From positions 18,719 through 51,218 of the forward strand of contig JAKCWW010002929.1 in assembly GCA_026260175.1 (NCBI GenBank): 32,500 bases of DNA. Reading direction: 5' to 3'. The translations under genes and the position numbers were made by a program. Origin of the DNA: Reticulitermes lucifugus. Lineage: Eukaryota; Arthropoda; Insecta; Blattodea; Rhinotermitidae. The notes below the pieces were generated by a model. That model made no database searches and was not told where the DNA came from. It saw only the letters and a program-made list of their open reading frames with translations. The first letter of the stretch is position 1. Every line of letters starts with the position of its first letter. Of this stretch, positions 19,301 through 30,200 are shown piece by piece.

Positions 19301-21535
19301 CACAGAAAAAGCAACAGGGAAAGAACAGTAAATATACAAGATAAAAATTACTACTACATAAGCAACACAGGGGTCAAGGTAAGATGTCACTAAATCCTAC
19401 AGATGGGCAAACATATATGCTGAACATCACTGCACCAACACTGGAGCAAGCAAATACTTTTAACTATCCTGTATGCATCACATATATATAAAAATCTCAA
19501 CTTAAATCACATATTAAGACCTCCATTAGTAAGAGAAAATACTATAAAATTTACAAAATCTAAGATATTGTGTTGGCACAGGAAAATAATGCTCATTCTG
19601 TAGTAGATTAGATGATACTGTCGACATAAAAAAATCTAGTGCAAGTGCAGATTACATACTATCAGACCATAAACAAAATTATGGACATTTAGAAGAATCA
19701 AAAATTCAGCATCAAATTTACATAACAAACATAGAACTAACTGGAGAAAACAGACGAAAAGAACAAAGAAATATCACACCAGATTTTGATGCACACCTAC
19801 TGACAAATCAAATTCATTAGGACCTTCGTTAATGCAAAGGCCTATTTTAGTTTGGATATACCTCAGTGACAATCTCTGTTGGGTCACATTATGTGCATGT
19901 TAGTTTGTAAGTTTCAATTGGGTTAATCATGTACTACATTTCTTTCTTAGGTTCTTCATCAGTTTCATGCAATTTGCAAGTTACCTAATGAATGTGGCAG
20001 GTGTAAGGATTATACTTGGTTTGGGGAGAGGTTTGGAAAGGTTGGATACTGATTCTAAAACTTCCTACATGTTGTGTGTGGAAATCTTCAAAGCCATGAA
20101 AGGGACGTAATTACTGTTACATATCTAACTGCTACAAAGTCCAGAATACAGTTACCATGAACAAGCCAGACTTGTGATGTCAGTACAGCTGTACACTGTT
20201 ATCATCAATTCAAGGGCATACTCTTTTTAAGATTCATAATTCTTTTACACTTCTGCAATTAGGTTCACTCAGATTTATCATCACAAATTTAACACATTTT
20301 TTGCATATTTGCACTTCACATCTGCACACTGCAGTTCTGTATGACACTTAAAAAACCTTTCCTGGCATACTTTCCTATTTAAAGTTAGGCACTATACAGA
20401 ATTTTAAAATATTCAGAATTAAAGGTCAGTATATCGCCTACACACAGTGTATCAGAAACAATGTTTGCACATTTCTCTAGTGACCTTCAGAATTCAGTCG
20501 AATGTGCATATAACACGTTATTGTTCGGACATTTCGTGGGCAGTGAGTACCACCTTAATGATGGTACTGTAAGAAGTTCCTTAAAAGATAGGTCAATGAT
20601 AGCAACAGCTAATCACTAGGGGGTCTAAAACAGTAAATACACACGACAATTATAACTTTATTTTATGTCATAAAAGGTAAAGCTCTCCCTCTGCTTAACC
20701 ACGTACACGTCACGAAGGTACATGGGGATGTGGTGGGGATCGCCTGACACATTCTTAACGTCGGCATCAAACAGGAGGCAAGTGACCTGCTTCACATACT
20801 GCCCGTTTATCCTCGGGGGGAAACAGACCGTATTCTAGCGCTGTTCCGAAATATTCCCCACGAACTTTAATGCAACAACGGAACTAAATACACTGCCCCC
20901 ACCCTATTCTAATTTTAATCAATTGCCGTTATATGCGGCCAAGTTTCAGAGCAAACGGTCCTTTATATGGGGGCAATCAATCTCTATGTTACGTGCATTA
21001 TACGCAGTACAGATATTATACTAGAAAAACGTGTAGAACAGGACTCTGCAATGGCAGCTACTGCCTACCTCATTACAAGAAAAACAGCGTTCTTGGAATC
21101 CGGTATACCTGCAAGTATCTCCTTCAAACGTTTCAGAAAGCAGTATTGCTTTACTGACCCATCTCAGTACGATGGACACGTAGTCTACACGCAACAAACC
21201 ACACACACACACATATATATATATATATACAGTATGTAAAGAATTAGGCCAATGGCCTTACTAAACTTGAAGCAATTTCTTCTGACGCGCAATAACTCAT
21301 TTGTAGTACTATAAAGTAAGTCTTTGAACCCTGGGGCCAAGTAAAAATGTTCACTCTTTACAAATACGTGTATAATAACTGCTTACTTTGGAATAATGAA
21401 AACTATCCTATTACACGCAACTGAAAATACACACAAACAATCCAGCTGCCATTTTGTTCGGACCTGCGAGGACTCACTAGTTCACAATTAAACTAAAATA
21501 AACTCACCGAATGTGTTCAGATTCTGGATGGACAT
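16168..21535 (-). CDS. eIF1: Translation initiation factor eIF1 (SUI1 family), complete gene
   Basis: Three coding exons on the minus strand, 21508-21535, 16914-17071 and 16168-16314, join to a 110-codon protein, the usual family length. It starts MSIQNLNTF and ends KPEQLKVHGF. Recognisable SUI1 stretches are DPFADAIKGADDD, HIRIQQRNGRKTLTTVQGL, YDLKKIVRACKKEFACNGTV, EHPEYGEVLQLQGDQREN and ICQWLTKAGLA. eIF1 binds the 40S ribosomal subunit near the P site, keeps the scanning complex open and enforces AUG selection. All splice sites are GT-AG and phases agree (1, then 0). Introns are 4.4 kb (17072-21507) and 0.6 kb (16315-16913). No disabling change is seen and the introns are intact, so this is not a retrocopy. 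The gene body is CpG-poor and the promoter CpG-rich, as expected for a constitutively expressed, body-methylated insect gene. Confidence 0.97.
16914..17071 (-). CDS. eIF1: eIF1 coding exon 2
   Basis: The acceptor is TTTTCAG|ACC; the first two bases complete the split Asp codon begun in exon 1. The donor is AAAAAG|GTTAGA (G at 16913), phase 0. It carries the basic NGRK and KKIVRACKK stretches of the SUI1 fold. Confidence 0.96.
17072..20657. other. eIF1 intron 1, larger part
   Basis: AT-rich intron sequence with no recognised exon. At 17304-17450 two diverged copies of a unit of about 75 bp lie in tandem ('gtgttctctgt' at 17327 and again at 17400, each followed by an 'aggcagaa' block). A GAT-type short repeat lies near 17927-17940 and an ATTA-rich run at 18030-18065. 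Open frames at 17291-17530, 17636-17881 and 18502-18729 on the plus strand have no family or splice support. Confidence 0.5.
20658..20834 (-). other. Coding-like orphan segment inside eIF1 intron 1
   Basis: A minus-strand frame open from after a TAG at 20835-20837 to a TAA at 20658-20660 gives 58 codons. The part from GQYVKQVTCLLFDADVKN to DVYVVKQRESFTFYDIK reads like real protein: third codon positions are mostly G or C although the flanks are AT-rich, and the sequence is balanced rather than low-complexity. There is no ATG near its start. A pyrimidine-rich stretch ending CCCCCCGAG at about 20811-20819 could be an acceptor, which would make this a terminal exon of a nested or read-through transcript. 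It may instead be the 3' end of an old retrocopy or of a mobile element. I do not recognise the family. Confidence 0.35.
21201..21230. repeat. AC/AT dinucleotide microsatellite
   Basis: A short AC run passes directly into an AT run; it lies in eIF1 intron 1 close to the promoter. Confidence 0.9.
21508..21535 (-). CDS. eIF1: eIF1 coding exon 1
   Basis: ATG at 21533-21535, nine full codons and one base, ending TTCG|GTGAGT, a strong donor (G at 21507). The reconstructed Asp codon joins exon 2 without a gap. A short first coding exon before a long intron is common for this gene in insects. Confidence 0.95.
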
Positions 21536-21840
21536 ACGACAAATAAGATATATCACTTTTCAATAGACACCTGCAAACTGCAAAAATTTCAGACGATCTT
21601 CTCAGATAAAGTCAATACTCAGACGACAGTCACCAACACTTCCAGACCACAAAAATTCTCAAAGCAAAACCCGGATGTTCAGTTGATGACGTTGACGATG
21701 ACGTCATTGCGACACTCCAAACCACGGACAACAGCTATAACGCTGTTGTCACGGATTAGCGATAGTCATTTACTAGAAGATGTCTAGTACGGACTAGATA
21801 TGTAGACGGCTGATGATGTAAACGAAGGAGGAATTGCCTT
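21536..21840 (-). promoter_or_regulatory. eIF1 5' UTR and CpG-rich promoter
   Basis: CpG is frequent from about 20.5 to 21.84 kb and drops on both sides. No TATA box stands out upstream of the ATG. GATGACGT occurs twice in short order (plus strand, around 21685-21704), the second within a full CRE. The transcription start is not determined. Confidence 0.6.
21699..21706. promoter_or_regulatory. CRE palindrome TGACGTCA
   Basis: Perfect CREB/ATF consensus site about 165 bp upstream of the eIF1 start codon, within the CpG-rich promoter. Confidence 0.55.
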
Positions 21841-21959
21841 TACAAAATGAAGTTGCCCAGATTCCTTTCAGTTTCGTTTTGTCGCTCCAAACTATTACGC
21901 TTATACAAATAACAAGATTTAAACTTATAAATTGACAATAAAATCAAATGAGACACATT

Positions 21960-22460
21960 GCTGTATTTACCTATCATGCTTTGCATTTTGACACAATCAA
22001 CTGAAACACAGTGTATATTATACCTACAAGAGATTTTACCTGTTCCATGCCAATATATATTTTCATTAATGAACTTCATTGTCAGTAATGAAGAAAATTT
22101 TCAAACAAATTCATCTATACACAATATTAAAATAAGGAATAAGCATGATCTTCATAGACCAAATGCCAACCTATCTTGTTTTCAAAAAAGTACATTTTAT
22201 GCTGGGATCAAAATTTTCAACAGCATACCACGTAGTCTGACAATCCTTAAATGATGAAAGGGCAGCTTAAATTAGCCTTAAGAAAGTACTTAAATACACA
22301 CTCATTTTACTGGGTACATGCATTTTTTATGTGTAGAGATGATCTGTTTTGTAAAATGTTTATAGTGTTTTACACTGTAAAAATTGTGTATATTTATGAC
22401 TTCTTCCACATCCTATTGTCCTTGTGACACATGGATCCATGGAATGTATGTATGTATATC
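21960..22460 (+). mobile_element. Non-LTR retrotransposon, C-terminal reverse-transcriptase tail and 3' end
   Basis: The frame at 21958-22254 ends with a tail typical of Jockey/CR1-type ORF2 proteins: EILPVPCQYIF, NEENFQTNSSIHN, RNKHDLHRPNANLSCFQ and YAGIKIFNSIPRSL. A shift after LTILK moves the rest (KGQLKLALRKYLNTHSFYWV) into another frame, so this copy is dead. A noncoding 3' stretch follows and ends at about 22445-22460 in a short ATGT tandem, as LINE 3' ends often do. The body of the reverse transcriptase is missing, consistent with 5' truncation on insertion. Confidence 0.75.
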
Positions 22461-22967
22461 ATGCATTGCATTTTGACACAGGAAGCAACAAGACAGCACA
22501 GTAGCAGGGGTTGGAATCACAGCTGGCCAGCACAAAAGGCACAAGCTCTTTTCATGGTAGCTGTCCAGGGCATTATTAGAGCAATACTGATGAGAAATGT
22601 TAATGTTTATGGGCTCTTGGTTTGTTGAGGCCACTACAAGTCCAAATCTTTGCAGTTCAAGCCAACATAAGTAGCACTTGTCCAATATCTTCACTTTTCT
22701 ACATTGTTGGACAGCATAGGTTGGTTTCTTATTGATAGCACCCTGGCACCGGCTGTCCTGCTGCCACCTGACTGACCCCACAGGGCTGTCTTGATCTATG
22801 AAGATGGTACTGATGTGCTGTCCCAAAACATTGGTAACCAACTTATGCTGCCCAAGCACCCAGAAGAGTGAAGATAACTGCACCCCAGCATAAGCCTGAA
22901 ATCTGTCACTGAAAATCTCTCCCACATAAGCAACTTTTTTGTAGCTCTCAAAATAACTCCATGGCAT
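22413..22967 (-). other. Longest open frame of the window (184 codons), unidentified
   Basis: An uninterrupted minus-strand frame overlaps the LINE 3' end at its C-terminal side. The translation has scattered Cys (CYLCWLELQRFG, CLLCWPA) but no motif, repeat or membrane pattern that I recognise. Codon third positions show no clear bias, and plus-strand frames are open over part of the same DNA. It could be a lineage-specific gene, a piece of the 3' UTR of the BTB gene, or chance. Confidence 0.2.
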
Positions 22968-24160
22968 GAAGTTGATTCAAAATGTTTTTTTATCTGTATC
23001 AAAATGTGCCTTACAAAAACTCATCAGTGTAACATTTTATTCATCCCTAATGATAAACCTTTGAGCCAATTCCCATCTAACATATGGAACAGAGTGCAAA
23101 GTATTCAAATCCTGTTATGTCACTCCATATGTGTGATTCACATAAGAACAGTTGTGGCATCATAACGGTCATTATTTCAGATTAAGAAACTTTATAAAGA
23201 AAGTGATTGCTGCTTCTTGGTCAGCAACCTGTAAAATCACATTCCACCTTTCTTTTATATTTTTGCCCACACCACAATATCAGTTTCATTTACAGTAAAA
23301 TAAATAACTTGAAATGTGTCATTACATCAACGATTTGATGTTAAGCATCCTCATAATTGTGTGATAAAAAAACTGTAAAACCAAATATACAAACTGCATT
23401 CAAAGATGAAGTCATTGTTGAAATAAGGAAATTTGTCAGCAGCTTGGGGTAGGTAATATAATTCACAACACTGAGAAGTACCACCGAAACTCAAAGGAAC
23501 ATATGCAGCAAATATCATCACACCTGAGGCCCAGGAAAGCATAAGAAGAGGTGGAAGGTGGAGGAGGATATCTGCCTTGGAATGGGGAATAGATTACTCA
23601 CACTTTGGGAGAAGGAAGAAATTAATTGCATGGCATATAATGAATGAATGACAATCTTCAGTATCAATTCACATACTCACTTGGCATATACAAGGACCAT
23701 ACAGCACTCATTAAGTACTGCACTTCTAGATGGGAGACTACTTACTCTTACACACAATAGCCATAAACTCTGCATGACCCGCAAACCTCTCCATTTGACC
23801 TTGAAATAGACCCCAGTCCTAGAAGCATCTAAGAAACTCTGGCAAACAAGTTACAATCATGTGCAATTCTCAGAAGGAGTGTTTCAAAACCACTTAACAC
23901 AACACTCTAACCTAAGACAGGCAAGGACTTGGATGTAAAGCGAATATTTTATAAACCCAAAAATGTGTTTCTGTCCACATAATATGCCAAAACACTGACA
24001 AATACACACACGTTACTGAGACACAAGGGCATAATATGCCCATCACATTTACCAGTTCAATACCTAACCAGCTTTGTACAGAAATGTATTGTTTTAAACC
24101 TTTATAAATAGTACATAAATGGCATTGTTTTACAATATATAGCAATGTCAAGAAGAAAAA
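22968..24160. other. Probable 3' UTR of the BTB/psq gene and flank
   Basis: No exon is seen between the BTB stop codon and the LINE remnant. On the minus strand the first canonical AATAAA after the stop is at 23036-23041, about 1.1 kb downstream. Frames such as 23351-23542 and 23912-24151 are not supportable as genes. Confidence 0.45.
23036..23041 (-). terminator. Candidate polyadenylation signal of the BTB/psq gene
   Basis: AATAAA on the minus strand, the first such hexamer downstream of the TAG at 24161-24163. A variant AATATA occurs closer to the stop, near 23257. Confidence 0.35.
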
Positions 24161-24262
24161 CTATGTTTCTAAATCAGGATTTTGGCTGGGACCATTCACT
24201 GCTGGAGGCACTTCTTTCACTGGATGGTTCTTGGATTCTTGGTCTTCACTGGGTACAGAATC
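24161..24262 (-). CDS. BTB/psq gene, terminal coding exon (9)
   Basis: The acceptor is TTTGCCAG|GAT (AG at 24263-24264), phase 0. It encodes 33 residues, DSVPSEDQESKNH to NPDLET, then TAG. The segment is acidic and Pro-rich with no domain. Confidence 0.85.
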   Translation of the reverse strand, partial: DSVPSEDQESKNHPVKEVPPAVNGPSQNPDLET

Positions 24263-27200
24263 CTGGCAAATATTAAATACTTCATCAGTTTCTGCACATT
24301 ATGCTGTTACAAGTTGGTGTAAATAAATAAAATGAGTAAGAGACACAGGTCGGTAGCGAGGAGTTTGAATGGTTGAAGTTGACCAACCAAAAATAAGTGG
24401 TCTGATTTCACAAATGTGTTGTGGAAGTAACATGCTGCATTTGAGAGAATAGGGAATGTTTACTCATTAAACAGTCATTCCATAGAAATGACACATCTTG
24501 CAGGTTAGTGACACAAATGTCCAAAAACAACTAAATGTTTTGACATTGCACACCCACAGGGGCATCCAGTGGTCATCTATGCTGTTTTATTTGTGCAGCA
24601 TTTCCCAGAAAGTGTTTTTTGTACGTCTTTAAACCAACGTGGTTGCAAGGACTTTCCAACCATGATCGGTACCAGTTTATTGGTGCCAACACTGTTCACA
24701 AATAGTAGCACTATGCCTGTAGTCTAATCTAACTTAATTTAAACTACTAACAATTTAACCTATTGTGTCAAACAGAATGGGTTAACAAACTCCCCAAGTG
24801 TTATGGGAGACATTCAACTCACCCTATTGACAATAATCTGCTCTTCCATACCTTCACTATTACCAGCAGTAAGAATAATGAGAGAGGCTTCAGGGAAATC
24901 TGATTCATCAATATATGTGACTGGAATTTGCGATGAAACCTGCAAAATGGAAACGAAGAATTCTGAAGAATATAAACAGGACATTATTCATTTCACACAT
25001 GTGCTATGCTTGAGCCTACAGCATACAATAACCTCTTCTGACTTGTACCATTAACTTACAATAATCAATTTATACAAACTACAGAACAAAATGATTATTT
25101 CAATTACAAAACATACACTTCTGCACACACAGGTTGGTAAGATGAACATAAATATATACCATTATTTCTCTCCTATTAATGTAGAAGTGACATGTGCTGC
25201 TGAACCATGGACAAAACAACTTTTCATGTGACACTGAATACCTGCACTGACCACAGCATCTAATCTCCCCAGTCAGCAGCAACAATTTTTGAGGGGAGGA
25301 CTTTCCATTAGATGACACTTTTAGTGCCCTACAGCATACTATACTTTTGGGCCAAAAGACAAAGGGGCTATGTGAGAGTACATGCCACGAGAAAGATGTG
25401 CATTTCATTACTCGCAAACTGTGACTAGTCTGCATTACATGCCATATATACAGAGTTATTCATAATTCCCCAACACATTTCATAAAATCGGTACACTTGA
25501 ATGGCGGAAAGGATTGTAACATTGACCTACAGATGGAAAGAGAAACTCTCCAAGTTTTTTTGCATACCTCATAAGTGCTCTATGCATCTACCCTTTGTGA
25601 CAACAGATGTCAAGCCTATCGGCTTGTCATCTTCTTAACATCCATTTCCACCCATACCTGCTGCAGCATTTCACAATCGATTTTTGAGATGGCGACAATG
25701 ATTCGTCTTCGCAGCTAAGGCAGATCCTGTGGTAAAGGCGGCAGAAAGACAGACTCCTTAATATATCCCCATAAGAAACAATCGCATGGCATTAGGTCAG
25801 GTGATCTTGATGGCCAGTGAAGCAGCGCCTAGTCTTCTGTGGTCGCGCATCCACTCCAGCGCTTGGGCAAACGCTGATTGAGGTAGCTGTGGATGAGATG
25901 GTAGTAATATGGCAGAGCCCCATCTTTCTGGTAAATGAAATCATCACTGTCATCTTCAACCTGTGGCATTAAACCTTTCTTCATCATGTTAAGATAGGAT
26001 GTGCCAATGACTGTTGACTTGACGAAGAAAAATGGTCTGTAAACCTTCTTGTTGGAAATAGCACAGCAAATGTTCAATTTCAGAGAATCCTGAATGTGCT
26101 CAATTGCAGCATGTGGGTTTTCAGTTCCCCATATGTGTACATCGTGTCCATTCCCCTTCCCATGAAAGTGAAACATAGCTTCATTGCTGAAAATTAACTT
26201 TTCAGTGAAACCGTCATCCAAGTGCTGTTGCATTTTGGTACAGAACTGCAAACAGTGGGCTTTTTCGTCATGGGTTACAGCCTGCACTAACTGTAGCCTG
26301 TATGGCTTCACCCGCAGACACTTGCAAAGAATTAGACACAGGGTAGGTTGTGGGACACCCAGCTCTTAGTTTGTTCTGTTAGTGGTCTTATCGGGGCTGC
26401 ATTGAGAAGCCTCCCTCACATGCTCCTCTCTCTCCTCTGAAGGGCCTGGTCTTCCTGTGCATTTTGCAATGCACAGGCACCTATCACACTGGAATTTTTC
26501 ATGCCACAGCTTGATGCTGTTCCTCACCAACGGGTCCTTTCCAAACTTGGTCCGAAAACTTCACTGCACAGCCACAATCAACTGTGTTCATGCATACTCA
26601 AGCATGCAACAAGCCTTCTCTGTGCCCGTCGCTGATATTTTCACTCAACCTGCTCCCCTGGTGGCCACCAACGAAACTAAGCGGCCACGGCATGTACAAA
26701 TAAATTTGAAGAGTTTCTGTTTCTATATGTGGGTCGCATGTTAAAGTCCTTTCTGCCATTGCAGTGTACCGATTTTGTGAAATGTGTCAGAGAATTATGA
26801 ATAACCCTGTGTGTATAAGAGGAAGTGTGTACATTCTGACAGCGTGAAAACCACATGCTGTATGTCCAATATGCATAAATGATGACTTTAAATACTGCAT
26901 AATACAGATGGGCCAAACCTCACTAAATGCAAATTCTGTGCGTTCCTGCAGTTGGGCTGCAGCAGTATCAGCTTCATTATCTTCAGAACCAGCTAATTCT
27001 GTTTTCGAACACTGCTGAAGTTTACGCCAGATCGTGGTTTTAGGAACCTGCAACAGTCACACAGAAATTTCTAAAAATTTTGTCAAGCAGGATATCTCTC
27101 TAAATCATAAGTTTAAGAATCCTGACTTTTTTATCAAGCCTTGTAGATCAATTGACCATAAACAATGTTTTTTTTCATACTTTTCACTAGGGTCTAAACT

Positions 27201-30200
27201 GAGATTGAAAACTGGACACCTTTAGTTCTAGCCACATGCCACGTCAGATTCATAAATCTATCATACATTGTCACTGTATAGCATCATCTCTGCTATTAGC
27301 AAATATACAGAAGCAGTGAATTTGGATTACACTTTTTCTTCAGCTTGCACTAATATCTTGACAAGACACTGGCCTTTACTGTATGGGGTCTAACCTGATT
27401 TCCTTTATACAAACTTTTTGAAAGAACGGCAGCCCTGATTTGACAACCATGTTCAAAAAGTATTATAACCTCAACTTTAGATCAATTTAAAACATACAAA
27501 TAGCATATATCTTTATACCTAAAGAATTCTGATGATAGTATATGGTCACAGTAGTCACTGAAATTTTGGACATTGTCCATTGACTCAGGTGAATAAAACC
27601 TCCCCAACGATTGAGACTAGATCTTTCTATGGGCCTACCAGAGCAGATTCTTCCCCTTCTCCCATTCCAGGCAAAGAGGGAGGCAGGTAGAGCCTCCAAA
27701 ACATTGTGAGTTCTTTTAGCCTGAGATGATGGACTAGGTCAAAAATTTCAGTCAGGACTGAGTATGTACGTTTCTTCATGGAAAATGACTGCAGAACCCA
27801 AACCCTGATTACTGTACAATATCTACACTTATTATTATCTCGTTAGTTTTGTGTGTTTTTGTGTTGTTTGTGTCTTGTTGTGACCAGTTTCATGTCCATT
27901 GTATCTTGGACTTATGAAATGTGAAATATATGTATGTATGTATGTACTTAATTGTGTTTTATAATTCTTGCACCTGGAAGGTGAGAGAAGCCACAGCCTG
28001 TGACATTTTCCCTTCTTTACAAGCTGCTACAGCTTCACTAAGTCTGTGCTGCTTGAAGCCACCAATGCCAGGATTCCGTTTTCGCAGACAGGTCCATGGA
28101 AGTCTTCCAGCTTCTACCAAACGTGCTTTCTCACGAAACAAAGTTGTTCTTGGTATCTACAAGCATAATTGAGTTTCAAACAGATATGTCTAATTCAGCA
28201 AAGATGCCAAGCAATAAGTAAATAAATTTCACACGACAACCACATAACACAGAATTATGGTCCATAAACTGCAACCTTTTAAGAAGTTTTCCCCTTTAAG
28301 ATTTTTTTCACTGGTCTGCTGAAAAACATGCTATGCAGAAAATGCTGTATTCTTCTTAGCATTCTGTTCTCATATGCCACTAATCTATGTTTAACCTATG
28401 TTTTTCTCCAATAAAGGTACATCTCCTTGAGAACACAATTTAACAGCAGTATGATGACTGTGTTCAGATATTGTGTTTTCAGTACCTGAAACTGGTGGGA
28501 CACTTTAGTGAGGTTCTCTCCTCTTTCCAGTGCCTTTACTGCTGCTTGTTTCTTATCTAAGCCATATGACTGCTTCATCCTAGCACGACAACTCATTGCG
28601 TAACTCCCCATTTCCTTCTGTACACGTCGCCAAAGCACTGTCTTTGGAATCTTAAAGAGTTCAGCTGCCTGCTGCAAACTTGCACCATCTGCAAGAACAC
28701 TTTCATAAGTAAAAGTAGCGGTAAGAAGTGGGATGGAATGGTTTTATTTATTTGTTTTTTAAGTCTCAAAAACACACATTTCCAAGGGATGTAATTGCAA
28801 ACACCAGGTGTTCTGTGAAACCCATCCCTTAACTGATCTTCAAACCCTTACAATTTACACTGTGTTACCTGTTACATATCTGACCCTACTTACGGTAACC
28901 TTCATCCTCATCTTCCATCCTTTGTACTATTTCTTCTATAAACATATTAAACAAATATGGAATCAGTATACAGCCTTGTCTTACACCTGTGTTATAAGAT
29001 GTGGCAGAAAGAGATTAGTGAAAGTAGGGTGGAACTCAAAAGAGAGAGAGAGAAGGGGGAAGAGAGAGAGAGATGAAATGCCATTTTATGTGAGATCAGG
29101 TAACAATGAAATAACAGAGACCATGGGACAAGAGATTTCTTTCCCTAGCATCAGGATAGTCATAAATTTTACATTCATGAATGTCTTTTCATTCACCGCC
29201 TGCAGGACAAAACTTTTTTTCTCAGTGTACCAGTACAATGGTAGACTTCATCTTTCCCACAACAATGACAAGCAGACCTTAAACTCTGCTTTTAAACGCC
29301 TGTATTTGTTCAGAGGGCATAACAAAAGCTAATATAGATCTAGCAAGATAACTGATACTACTATGGCACAACATTCAAAACTCAGTCAACTTGCCTGCAA
29401 CAGCTTGGACTGCAGCTTGTACTCTTTCACCAGAATGTTCCTGTCTGGTGATGGAAAGGGCAATGCCATGTGCTCGAGCTCTCACATACAGAGTTGAGCG
29501 AGGAATATGATAGGTTGCAGCTGTTTCTACAAGATTTCGCCCTGCTCGGAGATCCTCTAATGCTGCCAACATCATGTCCTCGCTGTTGAAACAACAATTA
29601 AACAGCCAAGTAAGGCCAAATCCCCACAGAAAGAGCTGTTATAAAACATGAAAATAGGAGACAAAACTTCAGACCTTATAAAGAAACATTCCATTCTGTG
29701 TTGTGTATTTATGGTTTATTCATTGACACCGTCAGTAGCTCAGACAATGCAGTACTAAATGGTAGGATGGTTAATGACAAGCTGGAAAGGATGTGGAATG
29801 AAGTGGTATTGTGGCCTATTTTAAGTACTATTCCAGCATTTTGCTTGGAGGGACTGAGAAAAACCAGAGAAAACCTCAGTCAGAATAGCTGGAGTTCTGG
29901 CCATGATGTGAACCAAACACCTCCTAAATGCAAGTCAGAAGGCTTATCATTTAGCCCATTTGCTTGATCTCTCGACACATTAATGCTACCGATGTATATG
30001 TACAAAGAACAATTAAATAAATAAATATATAAATAAATAAATAGACATCAACAAACAAACCGAGACACAAAAATGTGGGGAAAAATGAAAGTTTATGTAT
30101 TCAGTATCATTAGGATATAGTGAATTTAAGTAGTGCAGTAAAAAGTTAAAGAATGTATACACCTTTCTTACACAGTCCTGGCTGCAAAATGAAGTCAAGT

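Noticed and set aside
25100..25435. 111-codon minus-strand open frame with several Cys, left of the mariner copy
   Set aside because: It lies wholly in the BTB/psq intron, outside the transposon borders, has no recognisable zinc-binding spacing, and no splice sites would fit it into the gene.
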